Assembly: GCA_003993805.1 (NCBI GenBank)
Contig: RSEF01000001.1
Coordinates: 94,417,855-94,481,854, forward strand
Origin: Himantopus leucocephalus
Taxonomy: Eukaryota; Chordata; Aves; Charadriiformes; Recurvirostridae
Length of the DNA stretch: 64,000 nucleotides
Direction of reading: 5' to 3'
Shown here piece after piece: positions 1 through 11,700 of this stretch. Position 1 is the first letter of the stretch, and every line of letters begins with the position of its first letter. The position numbers and the translations under genes are program-made. The notes below the pieces were generated by a model, which saw only the letters and a list, made by a program, of their open reading frames with translations, was not told the origin of the DNA and searched no databases.

Positions 1-588
1 TTCCATACCCTTGCTTGCTTCTACACATACTTCAAAGTGTTGCTATCAGTTTCAAATTTTCTGCCAGGTCTCCCAGTGTGCGTGGCACCTGATGTGCTCA
101 ACTTTTCCAAAGTATGCCTTCACACAGGACTAAAGATCTTTATTTAGTCCCATTGACCTAACGTATCCCAGAGGATATTCATAAATAGCCACTAACTGCA
201 ACTATTGTGGCTCCAAAAACACTTCTTGTGCAGTTCTGCACCCCATGTTTCATAGGAGGTCTGATTGTGAACAGAGCAGCTGCCAAAGCTATGTGAATGC
301 AATTTGAGTAACCCAGTGCTCAGATTATTTTTTTTACGCTGTTATTTTTCTATTAAATCCCAGCCATAGTACAAATTCTGCAGTGCTCTATTATTTTCTT
401 TACGTAATAGACTAAAGCAAGTACTTGTGACCTGTTAGCAACTTTTGTATCACTGACCACACAATAATGTTTACATGCCTTCAGGTTCTAGCAAGGTGAG
501 ATACTGCTCGACCGGAATAAGAGGTCCTAGATGTTAATAACAGCTGGTGGCTGGTTTCTGTTTCCACCACTTCTGCTCAGACAGATAG
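1..588. other. Non-coding flank, nothing recognised
   Basis: No exon, RNA gene or clear repeat is visible here. The sequence is AT-leaning, with short T and A runs, and frequent stops in all frames. It ends where a CR1-like segment begins. Confidence 0.5.
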
Positions 589-640
589 GCCTGGTTGCAG
601 GAGTTGAATGCACCATTAGCGAGTTTGCTGATGATACCAA

Positions 641-740
641 NNNNNNNNNNNNNNNNNNNNNNNNNNNNNNNNNNNNNNNNNNNNNNNNNNNNNNNNNNNN
701 NNNNNNNNNNNNNNNNNNNNNNNNNNNNNNNNNNNNNNNN
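641..740. other. Assembly gap, 100 N
   Basis: Exactly 100 N, the conventional size for a gap of unknown length. It lies inside a CR1 copy, which suggests that repeat collapse caused the break. Confidence 0.98.
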
Positions 741-1205
741 ACTGTGTGCAGTTCTGGGCCCCACAATTTAAGAAGGATGTGAATGTCCTTGAATGCGTCC
801 AGAGGAGGGCAACAAAGGTGGTGAAAGGGCTGAAGGGAATGGCCTATGGGGAGCTGTCAAGGACTCTGGGCCTGTCTAGTTTGGAGAAAAGGAGGCTGAG
901 GGGCAACCTTATTGCTCTCTACAGCTTCCTGAGGAGGGGAAGTGGAGAGGGAGGTGCTGATCTCTTCTCCCTGGGATCCATTGACAGGAAGCATGGGAAC
1001 GGTTCAAAGCTGCGCTTGGACTTCTTTACCTAGATGGATGCCAAACACTGCAACAGGCTTCCTAGAGAGGTGGTTGATGCCCCACGCCTGTCAGTGTTTA
1101 AGAGGCATTTGGACAATGTACTTAATAACATGCTTTAACTTGGTCAGCCCTGAATTGGTCAGGCAGTTGGATTAGTTGATCGTTGTAGGTCCCTTTCAAC
1201 TGAAA

Positions 1206-1260
1206 TATTCTATTCTATTCTATTCTGTTCTGTTCTGTTCTGTTCTATTCTATTCTATTT
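1206..1260 (+). repeat. ATTCT/GTTCT pentanucleotide microsatellite at CR1 3' end
   Basis: About eleven pentanucleotide units. ATTCT units flank a central block of four GTTCT units. It sits at the CR1 terminus, so it probably grew from the LINE tail. Confidence 0.85.
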
Positions 1261-4200
1261 GTCATGAAGGAAATTGTGTTGTGGGCCACACAGCCTTCAA
1301 CTTGCAAGTGATTCCAGCACAGCACTCCTATTTCATTAAACCTGGGCAGTTCACCTAATCAGACTTCTTGGTATCTTACTCAGATAGTTTTACCTGGAAC
1401 GAGTCTCAGCCAATCATCTTTTTGTAGCGTCCAAAGTCCGTGTGAAAAATAACCATCAGAAATGCTATTGTGTGCATCTCTTCCCATAAATGTTGTCAAT
1501 GCATGTCCTTTAAGATCTAACTCAAAGGGATGTCATTACCTCTGAACTTGGAATAGAGTAGCAGTATATACCTCAGCCCGCTCTCAATTTAAGTACTAGG
1601 GATACGGGATTAGCTCTTCCAAGGGAACGGGATCTGTATAGAAATAAGGGACAAATGCCTAGTAAAGCGAACAACTAACTGGAAATGGGAACAGCTCTGG
1701 CTTCACGGTCATATCCTGACATGCCCTGCTGCTGTTAATATGCAGACTGGTGGAGATACTTGATGATATTCTGTTAAGTGAAAATTAGTTATTTTGCATG
1801 GATTTGGGAGAGAAGTAAAAAAAAATGTTATGCATATCCAGATATACTTTACTCAGAGGGGTAAGAGGGGGAAGTAAAAAAGTGAGATGAGAGGAAGTAA
1901 AGTGTAAATTAATAACTGTACTGTAGGCCAGATTGCGTGAGCCACCAGCCAGGTGGTTGAATTCACTGCCACAGATCCAAGTAGCAATCTCAGCTAGTGA
2001 ACTCAGTGTTGTGACCTGAAGGGCAGAAAAGGCTGAGCCAATGCGAAGATGCTGTACAACCATGACATGCAACACCATGACTGCTCAGGCACTAAAGGGA
2101 TGACAGCACTGTTGCCTAGCAGCCTCAGGAAGCTGATTCACCCTTTTATAGCTGTTGAATGAGAGTGGACAAGGTTCACTGAACTTCCTCACGTCAACGC
2201 AAAAGCACCACAAGTCAGATGGAGCTTTGAGATGAGTCTGCCTATAGCAAGGGCCTTGGAGGAGACTAACAGGCTATTTAAAGTAAAAAACAAAATAACT
2301 TTTATTATAATACCAACCAAAATACTGGTGAGTTTGCAGGCAGACAGGTTAGAAAGGAAAGGCTCTATATCTTTTGTTGCCTGCTGTGTCCTTGCTGGAT
2401 GGACCTATACTTTGAAGTATGATTCTTAGCATCTCAGAGGCAGAGTTGCAGAAAAATGTGCCTATTCCCTCTGATTTCTTGGAAGGTTATTTCTCTTGCT
2501 TCTAAGGCCTAGTTCCTGGCTTCTCTGTGCTTAACCTGGAGCCTGCCTGCTCCTCACTGTGAGTTTCATGCTGCCATCTCCTGCAGCTTCTTTTCTCCAG
2601 GCAGGTTTGATCATCCCAAAGAAAAGGCACAATTACCCTGTCCCTGTGTGGGATTCCACTTGATCTGTCACTCATCTTTAAAAGGAACCTATGCAAACAG
2701 AGCAAGTATTGTCCATTGCCATCAGAGTCATTTCCCAGGTTCTCTGTAAATACTGGAAGTATATTTGACACAACATACAAAACCATAACTCACACTATAC
2801 AAAGCCCTTTGCCTTGAAAAAAAATAAATCACTTTCATTTACAATGTACAATGTAATGCAAAAAATAACATGAGAGCAAACATTTGCTTTATTGGTAATA
2901 TGGCTTTAGCCAAGAACTCTGAACTCTTTAAGATGCGCCATCTGATTTTCCACTCCTGTCCTTTTTCTAGTTACTGGTATTGTTAGTGGGTCTTAGCAAA
3001 ATAGGTATATAAGAAACGAGCGTTCCAAAATACCTAGGTGAAATGTTGGACTACAGTATCATTATCCCTCACCTAATAGCATCTGTTGTGACCAGAACTG
3101 TTTTCATGCAAGACCTTAATGTGGCCAGACAGTTCAGAGAATGAGCAGACAGCAGAATCTGGGTTTGATAAACAGGTTTTGTAATCAATGTGCTGGAGCT
3201 CTGTGGCTCACATTAGCACCTTATCTTCCCATAAGAACCTGAGTACAAGTTAAATTGGAAGGAGATAGGTGGGATGGAGACCTGTGTGCTAGTGCCCTAA
3301 AGGACAAGTAATTACATAATGCAGTTGCCCCTCCCTAAAAATAATCAATGGATCATTGTGGGGAAAAAATATATCATCCCACCCAGAAAGATACTGTAGA
3401 CAAGTAAACATCACTTCTGTGTTCAGTTGTGTCAAAGACTCCATGATGATGTGATGAAATCAAACTTTCCTGACCATTGCCAAAAGATCAAAGAAATAAA
3501 AGCAGCCTCTTTGCTGTTCTCAGATCTAAAGTTACAGGACTCATGAAGTTAAGTGTCTAGATGTCACCATACTTCTTTCATCATCCTCATCATCATCTAA
3601 ATTGTCTTCCACACCAGCAAAAGAACTTGCAAGAGTGTTGAGAAACGTTCAGTGAAGGGTCACAGGAACTTCATTCTGGAATACTGTCAAAACACCACTG
3701 TGGTGCTGCTATTTTTGGCTGGCTGGTCTAGCTTTACCTATGGACAGGTTTCTGTGGAGTGTATTTTAGCTGAAGAGAAGCTGTTCATCCTATCATGGCA
3801 GGTATCAGCAAGATGACTCTATTGTCACAGTCTTTCCTCTGAGGCACTATGCTAAGAATGCAGTACAGCCGAACGTGTAATGTACAACTGCCTTCAACTC
3901 TGAATCTATTCCAGGAATTTATTTTTTTTGGTTATGGTAGTATGCAAATGCTACTATACAAAATTCAAATAGACTCCAAAGGCAAAAGTGCTACCAGGGG
4001 AAGGAAATAGAAACAATTCAGCGGTGCGTGTTCTGCTAGCTGGTTTAAGGCTTGGGACACCAGTGATGTATTGCTGCTGAAAAAGATTGCTGGTTTGGGG
4101 CCCCGCAATTTTTCTTTAGGAAGAGATTCCATGGATTAAAATAGCACTCTGAATTCTATTGCAAATTAAATGGGAAAGAGATGCACTTGATAAGCACAGG

Positions 4201-5635
4201 TACACTGTAGCTGGCTGTACTAACTCAGCTGGTCTTTTCATCTTAGTGCAACTGTCTAACCCAAAGTTAAACAAGTTATTGGTTTTCAGTATATGAACTC
4301 CTAACTTTTCCAGTGGAGACACGCATCTTAATTTAGTAACGTTAAGCCTATTGGCAAGATGCTTGCCCTGTCGTTGCCTTCTCTAAGTCTCTTGAAATTA
4401 GCACTATGCCTTTCCCCAGGAGTCTGCAGGCCACAGATTGGAAGCCACTGTGCTAAGCTAATGTGAAGGCAAATGAAATATAGGTCACAGCAGGCAGGCT
4501 CTTATCTGAAAGGAGGCAGGGCAAGTCCCTGCCAAGCTGGAGATGGAGACAACATTACTGTTGTGAGCCAGACGCTCTTCTGAGCCTAATGATTTGCAAT
4601 ACTGTCACTGTTGCCTCTGTCACTGGTAGCATACCTCTTTAATAGCAACGATCAAATTTGCATTCGTCATCATAAAAAGTTTGTTGGGGCTTTTTTCCAC
4701 ATAAAAAAGACTAAAATCAAAAGAGACTGCTCTACTGATGCCTGCAGAGCCTGAGACAGTAGCTCCAAGAAGACATACAAACTGTCTCAGTTTGTTTCCA
4801 TCTTATAACCTATGGCAGATCATAGGAAGAGTAGCCCCCACATGGATGGAGGAATTACAGGTTGTCCTAGATAGGGTCCTTGACACAGACTAAACTAGAG
4901 AAGGCTCATTTATAGAAAAAGCAAAGTAAGCCTTCCCTAGGCTCCAGAGCTTCAAACTGTATAATCAATTCAGAGTCGATCAAGGCAGATATTAAAAAGC
5001 ATGTACCTTATCTTATCTTTGGATCTTTACTCACAGGGCAGACCAAACCAATACTGTTTACTGGAAATATCTACTGGCGCCCTTCCAGATTGTCATTCAA
5101 GTCACTCTGAACTGCCTTCATAAAGACAGCTCGTCTCCACCACTGCTTTCTTTCTATTTCATCCAACCTAGCAATGGGAGGAAAGTTGGCTTCCTTTTTC
5201 CCAAACTTGCAGTGTTCTGAGGTTATTGAGATAGTACTTTTGCTTTGAGGTATTCATTCACTTAACACTTAATTGCTGTGCTGGAATTATTTTGCTCTGT
5301 ATTATACCACCAGACCAAGACTTTCAAGAACAAATCTCTGGAACCAAGTGCCTGTGTTAGTACATGGCTTCCTGAGAAATACAGAACACCCTTTTGTTCT
5401 CAAATCCAATGGTTACATCCTTAGACTTTTTAGAAAGTCAAGCTCCTAATTTATGGCCCTCTCCTGAATGCATTGGCTTTTGTTTTCTTTCGAACTTTTT
5501 AAGAATTCTAAAAGGTTTTAGAAGTTTAAAGACTTGTTTAAAGACAGTTTAAACTTAAAAAAGAATTTGAAGAGTTTAAAGGGAGTTTTAAAGAATAAAA
5601 TTTAAACAGTTTAAGAACTCTTTAGCTTGCTTTGG
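1261..5635. other. Non-coding upstream region, no exon recognised
   Basis: Open frames here are short and show no similarity I can recognise. I looked specifically for EPHA1 exon I (signal peptide) and exon II (a GELGW-like motif) on the plus strand and found neither. The composition is AT-leaning, with no CpG island. Confidence 0.5.
5480..5630. repeat. AT-rich degenerate repeat of AGTTTAAAG-like units
   Basis: Units such as GTTTAAAGA, AGTTTAAAC, AGTTTAAAG and AGTTTTAAAG recur irregularly between about 5480 and 5630. Several contain the palindrome TTTAAA. The block looks like a decayed minisatellite directly before a CR1 3' end. Confidence 0.6.
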
Positions 5636-5700
5636 AGCAGGGTGATCTGCTAGATGATCTCCAAGGCTCCTTTCCAACCTGAGTCTTTCTGTGATTCTGA
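5636..5700 (+). mobile_element. CR1 3' terminal fragment
   Basis: The signature 'TAGATGATCTCCAAGG' followed by 'TCCTTTCCAACCTGAG' and 'TTCTGTGATTCTGA' is the CR1 3' end with its octamer tail. Only the last 65 bases or so are present, typical of 5'-truncated CR1 insertions. Confidence 0.85.
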
Positions 5701-8445
5701 ATCTCATGAGAAAGTTTTCTGTAGCATCATAAAATCACAGTTCACTCACTGCTAAAATAAGGAAGTCTGACTCCCCCTGACTGCCAGTTCTCCTAGAAGA
5801 ATGTTTACCATCCTCTGGCCAAACTGATGACTGGAGTAAGGATACAGTTCTGGAATGAAATGGGTAGAAAGTTGTATTATCAAAGGAGGTTGATTCAATG
5901 TCATTGGCAGACAAACTGGACAGCCAAGTAATTCATATTGATTGAGCCAGACTTTACCACACATGTTCATTAAGAACATTACATTAAAAATCTGAGGCAT
6001 ACATTTTGATTTTGCAGCAGATTCTTTGAGAATGTGAGACAGTTGCTTAGCAACTTCTGGATTCATCACCCTTTCATTAAGTGTTGTATGTAACAGTTTT
6101 CCTCTACTACTTTGAATTTAAAAGCTTCACTGAATAATGAAAAGAAGTCACAAGCATATTTAACAATAGTTCTGTATTGTTAGCATAAATAATTTCCTCA
6201 TTTAACTTCCTTTACCCATCAGCAGTACAGTCTAGAAAAACCAAGTCTGACTCCCTTGTTATTTCTTTGCACCACACTGCATATGAAACTGTGCAATAGT
6301 CAGTGCTAAGCATCTTTGCCCTGAAGAGCTCAGTCTGGAAGAAGCTGGGCTGAGACGAGCTAAGAAATACAGGAGTTAGCAGTTGGATTTTTTCCAGCAG
6401 TAGAGTTTAAAGAAATTTTTCTGCTAGCGTTGTCACTATTGAAAGTGAAATTTTGGTCCTGTATCATTTAAGTTTTGAAAATGGTATATTCAGGACATGC
6501 ATCACAGCAACTTATGTCTTTTGGTGAGACGTGCAAAAATTGCTTTCTGGTGACACTTGCCTGTGACATTGCCTTAGGATAAACTGCTAATGGAAACTTG
6601 TCTAACTCTCGGCCTTCAAATGCAATTATGCATTTCCCATCAGCGTGGTGGAGGCCGACACCCATGGAAAATGCTTCTAAAAGCCAATCCTAACATTGGT
6701 ATTTTCTCATGAAAGCTACTTTGCTCTTACTCTCCTTTCTAACTTCTTTTGTTCTATTTCAATCTGCTTCAGGATGTGCTGTAAATTCAGTTATGCAGCA
6801 TTTTCCAGAAGTTCTTCAATGAAATAGTGCAAGGGTGATTAAGTGATTGCCCCTTCTGGTTGATCAATTGGGATTGATGAGTCCATTTCTCTCTCTTGCT
6901 ATCCTAAGCCCTTTGACCTCCGGTAAGTGAAATAAGTGTAAATCCTGTGTGGTGCAGTTATATGCCAGCTGGATCAGATTAAGAGGGTGGGGTGACACTG
7001 GAGATTAATTACATGGAGAAAAAGGAAACAAGAAGGGAGACATAGATACCATCCGCAGAACTTCCTGGGAGGAGACTGCTAGTACGCACTTGGGTAAATG
7101 TCTGAAATCAGCCAGATAAAAGCTTGTGCTACCAGCAGGGCTCCCTAGGTTGGAGAAAGCGCTCTGATAGCTTTCAGAGTGGGGCTGTATAGGAGGTGAG
7201 CTCTACATCATGGCATGAAAGCAGAGCCTCTTTTGGCACTCGGTGGGTCCATCTCTTGTATTCCACTATCGGATTAACCTGGTCTGTGGGATGAGAAGCT
7301 AGGAGAGAGGCTACAGGGTTGTGCTGTGAGTACAGGAGGTGGTGGTGCTGGAGAAACGTGTGAGTCTCATGCTCAGCCCATGAGACTTGATGCCACCCTA
7401 CAGTAATATAGAGACTGAGGCCTTGTTTAAATTTTATCCCAAGATGCTTAAACTTGTGCCAATACCTATGTGGGCACTTGTTTCAATTTAATTTGATTAA
7501 ACATTTAAATCATAATGAGAAAGGCAGTCTTAGCACAGGGGGAAAAAGGATCTAAGCTGTTTTCCCTGTGGACAAAACCTTGCTTTCCAACTTTTCAGTT
7601 CTCACGTGCGACTTCCTCAAAAGTGAATATTCTTTGCATTTTGTATCTGATCTGTGGTGAGGAAACAAAACTAGAACCATATAAAATTCAGCAGAAGTGT
7701 GTGTTAAAATATGTATCAAACCCTACTGGATTCATACAAATAGTATCAGTGAGGTTTTATAACCAGCTGGGCCCACGTCCTCCTCTCAGCCATTACTTGC
7801 CTGGGGACAAAGCAGAACCTAGTATGAAGTCAGGGAAATCAACCGAGTTTTAATAGTTAAATCAGGGTTTGCAAAATACCACACTTAAAGAAGCATGAAC
7901 TCCAAATTAATGAGTGCGTGCTCTAGCACGGTCCTTCAGCAGCTGACCTTCCCATTGTGTCAGACCGTGTTTTCTCTTACCCCAAAGTGCTGTGCACTAT
8001 TTTCAGGGGCAGATAATAGTGTGATCTGATATGTCCTACTGTACACTTTGAATGTAAATGGTGGCAGAGAGAAGTGGCCAATACATGGGATTAGTGGGCC
8101 TTTTTCTCAGTCTAAGATAAGACAGTGTATGAAAGAAATAGGTTGGAACCGATGTAGGATGAAGGGGATGTGCAAGGGTCCATGCACTGCTGTTTCCTTC
8201 AATTTGTCACAGGTCAGATCCCAATTACAGTATCCTCTTTGTTCCCTATGTAAAGAATTTAGGCAGATACGGGGCTCTAGACCAGATGCAGCTTTTGCTC
8301 AGTGCAAAGAGACCTTTAAGCTAGCCAGGCTTTGAGCCCTGAATGCTATACGGGAATAGATCTTTTAGGCTAGATTTTGTCATATTTGAAGCAAAACTTG
8401 TTTCTCACATCTGTCTAACAATGTTTTCTTCTACCCTGGGAGCAG
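5701..8445. other. Non-coding region before the first visible EPHA1 exon
   Basis: No exon is supported. A KEIGW-containing frame at about 8125-8150 superficially resembles the Eph exon II motif but has none of the flanking Eph residues. The region is most simply EPHA1 intron II, ending in a pyrimidine-rich tract and the acceptor at 8444-8445. Confidence 0.45.
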
Positions 8446-8721
8446 TGGAGTGAAGTGCAGCAGATGATAAATGGTACCCCAGTCTACATGTACCAGGACT
8501 GCAGTGTGCTTTCTGAGGGTGACACTGATCACTGGCTTCGCACCAACTGGATTTATCGGGGTGAGGCAGCCTCCCGCATTTATGTGGAGCTAAAGTTTAC
8601 TGTCAGGGATTGCAAGAGCTTCAAAGGTGAAGTGGTGACCTGCAAAGAGACCTTCAATCTCTATTACATGGAGTCTGAACAAGATGTCGGGATCCAGTTC
8701 CGCCGCCCGCTGTTCATCAAG
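8446..8721 (+). CDS. EPHA1: EPHA1 exon III-a (ligand-binding domain, first half)
   Basis: 276 bases, phase 0 to phase 0. It begins [12 protein letters not shown] and ends RRPLFIK. The acceptor is GGAGCAG|TGG and the donor AAG|GTTTGT. It contains [16 protein letters not shown] and [15 protein letters not shown], all typical of the Eph ligand-binding fold. Other Eph genes usually encode this and the next block in one exon. Confidence 0.95.
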
Positions 8722-11700
8722 GTTTGTAGCGCTGGGGGTAAAGACTGAGTCATATCTTTCTGCTTAAACTAGTCATATCGTTCAGCTTAAACTAGGTGTG
8801 TCTTGCTGGCTGGGGGAGGCAAGGAGAACCAGCACCTGGGGAGGGGCACGGATAGTAAGCGTTGTCCTTAGAATAACCTTTGCCCTAAGTGCCCTCTGTG
8901 ATGCTCAGAGCAGTCTTTGCCATAGGAGGCACAGGGGTTTTCCTATGAGATCAGCCCTCCATTCCTCATAAGCAATTATTTAACTGGACCCCACGTAGGT
9001 AAGGATTCTAAAGAGTTATAACAGTGCTAGATAGTTACACCAACTTTTAGAAATAGTAAAGCAGAGACCAAAGGAATTTGACTTGCCTTAAGTAACAGAG
9101 CAAGATTAGACCAAGGGAAGAACAGAATCCAGTTCAGATCTCTGTGCTCCTGATCATTTACTCTGATTGTTATGAGATACAGGGGTTTTGTTTCCTAAAA
9201 CTGGAGGTGATGGCTTGCTATAATGAAATTCTCCCTTGTGTGAAAGTATTTGGCACCGCTATATTTTAAGTGCTATTTCCCCCAACATAGTGCCCTCTTG
9301 CCATGGAAACATTTGAATTGCAGAACAGAGAACCTCAGATTTTTTGTAAAGAAACTTCTATAACCTGGTTCTGTCCTAGAAGAAGCCACAGACCTAAATT
9401 ATTTGACTGCCCTTTCATCTGCAGTTTAAATGATGTGATGAAAACAAAGGACAGTAAAGACCACCACAGGCAGAGCAGGACTCTGGTAAGGGATTCCCCT
9501 GCCTCCCCAGTGCTCCTCCACCTCCCCTGCAGCTGGGACCTACCAGGTGAATTTGTGCAATACCTCTGCAACTCCTAAAGCTGCCTTAGGATCCCACTGC
9601 CAGATGCAGCTGCTGTGCACATCCTTTTATCTGCCATCCAGCTACACAGAGCAGGTGGTGTCATGTAATGGGGAGGGGCCTGCAGTGGAGAGGATCAGTT
9701 ATCAGGCGCTCTCTCTGAGAAGAAGGGCTACCCCACCATCATGCTCTCTGGGAAGAAAGGCCACCCCACCTGCAGTTCAGCTTTTCCAGATCACATGATG
9801 TCATGGAGGCCTTTCCCATTTGCCCAAGCATTGAAAGCATCTCTCTCTCACTCTCATCCTTTGTGGGAATGTGGGAATGTAAGAGTGTGGGAGCATTTTT
9901 CACCCAAGTGAAATTTTCACAGCGCTGAAATACATTAAGTGCTGTTGGAGAAGCACCTTGCAGTAGATGATCTGATCTGCACCAAGTATACCCTAGAAAC
10001 AGGTGGCTGTGATTCACTGGTCAATTTAAAAATACAACTCTAAGCACAGTTGTGATTTTACTGCATACAACTTGCAAACAAAGAAAAATCTCACAGAAGA
10101 GAGATTTGTTCCTTTGGGGCAGTTCCTAAAGACCTCTGAGATCAGAGAGACAGAAGATAGATAGGGTACTGTGTAAGACCAGTGAATGACTGCAAAGGAG
10201 TTGAAAGGAGATGGTGGAAAGAATGGAGGCAAGAAAGGATGCGGACCCTGTTGTTAACACTTCTTCCACATGCAAAGAAAGCATGCAGTGCACTAGCATT
10301 AAAAGCAGTTGACCGTACAAGCCTCTAAAAGGCCTTAATGTAAAAGAAGTTTGAGAGGCATGCGTATCTCAGCTGCTGCTGCCTGCTCAGATGTTAAAGC
10401 TGTTGTCTTTTTCTCTTTCACCTAGCTCAACACTGTGGCAGCAGACCGAAGTTTCACAAGCAGAGACATCGAATCGGGTGCCATGCAGCTGAACACAGAA
10501 GTGTGCCCCATTGGGAAGCTGTCTCGCCGGGGCTTCTACTTGGCTTTCCAGAACTCTGGGGCTTGCGTAGCGATGGTGTCTGTCCGAGTGTATTACAAGA
10601 CTTGCCCAGAGGCAGTGCGGGGCCTGGCCCGTTTCCCAGAGACGCTAACAAGTTCAGAAGGGCTGACAGAAGTGCCCGGGGTCTGCGTGGAGCATGCAGC
10701 TGAAGAAGCGGGCTCTCCCCCTAGGATGCACTGCAGCACTGACGGGGAGTGGCTGGTACCAATGGGCCAATGCCTTTGTACTGTGGGGTTTGAGGAAGTC
10801 GATGGGAGCTGCGTAGGTGAGTATGCAGACAGACACTGGCTGTAGGCCATGGGAGAGGTTCCAGGGAGCTAGAGATCACAGCATCTGTAAGCATAAAGTG
10901 GGATCAGGGCAGTTAGTGTGGTCTACCTTTCTTGCCTGCCCTCTGTGCCTGCCAGGTGTATCTTATACCTTTCCTCCTCTCCTTAGCTTCTCTTTTTCAA
11001 TTGTGATTTTTCCCCTCATGTGTCAGGTGTAAGACCTGCACACACCTCTCCACTCCCTCTTGGGCTTCATCCAGGAGCCTTCAGCTCTGCAGCTAGTTTC
11101 TGCGAGCTGTAACTGTGTGATTGACACTGACTCACTCAACAACTGGTTCCCAACCCTTAAATGGCAGCCTTGTTCTCTCAGGGCAGACGGGTCAGACACA
11201 TGGAACAGTCTATTTGTCCCGTGACTAGAAAGCTGAGAGCCGGAGGGAGGCAAGTTTCTCCTCTGTGTCCCCTTCTGCTTGGACTGGGATGGCTCTTCTG
11301 CCATGGGAAACCGTGTAAAGCACATTGCACAATACTGTCAGTGCCTGGCTCGTTTCTGAGGAAGACCAATTAGCAAGCATAGGAGTCACCAGGGTACTGG
11401 AGCCACAGAGCAAGCCAGGGTTGTTGGAGCAAGCAGTGCAGGGCTCTCCCTTTGCCACAGCGGGGACAAAATCCAGCTTCTTAGGACAACTTTGTGTGTT
11501 TGTCAGGGGAGAGGATATGTGTGATGTTTTGGGGGATATGTATTACTGCAGGGAGGAAGGTAAAAGACAGCACATCTCTGCTCTTGTCAGAGCCATGTGG
11601 CACAAGGCTAAGGCACATAGGAAAAGGAATCCATGCACTGCTTGCAGGGTCAGCAGGATGCCCTGTCTCTCTGCTTTGTTCTGCATTTGCTCTGCTACAA

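Larger units (their letters stand above)
589..1260 (+). mobile_element. CR1 LINE fragment, 3' part, interrupted by an assembly gap
   Basis: Bases 589-640 resemble the CR1 stretch that precedes a 'GCTGATGATACCAA' motif. After the gap, bases 741-1200 follow the familiar avian CR1 3' region, with 'CAGTTCTGGGCCCCACAA', 'AGGAGGCTGAGGGGCAACC' and 'GTAGGTCCCTTTCAACTG' type blocks. The end is a run of pentanucleotides (ATTCT, then GTTCT, then ATTCT) at about 1206-1260, in place of the usual short octamer tail. The copy carries stops and is not coding. Confidence 0.85.

Noticed and set aside
741..1175. Open frames in the first CR1 fragment
   Set aside because: They lie in the CR1 3' region, which is mostly untranslated, and show no reverse transcriptase motifs.
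8110..8160. KEIGW motif suggesting Eph exon II
   Set aside because: The residues around it (NRCRMKGMCKG) do not match any Eph, and the required splice sites are not evident.
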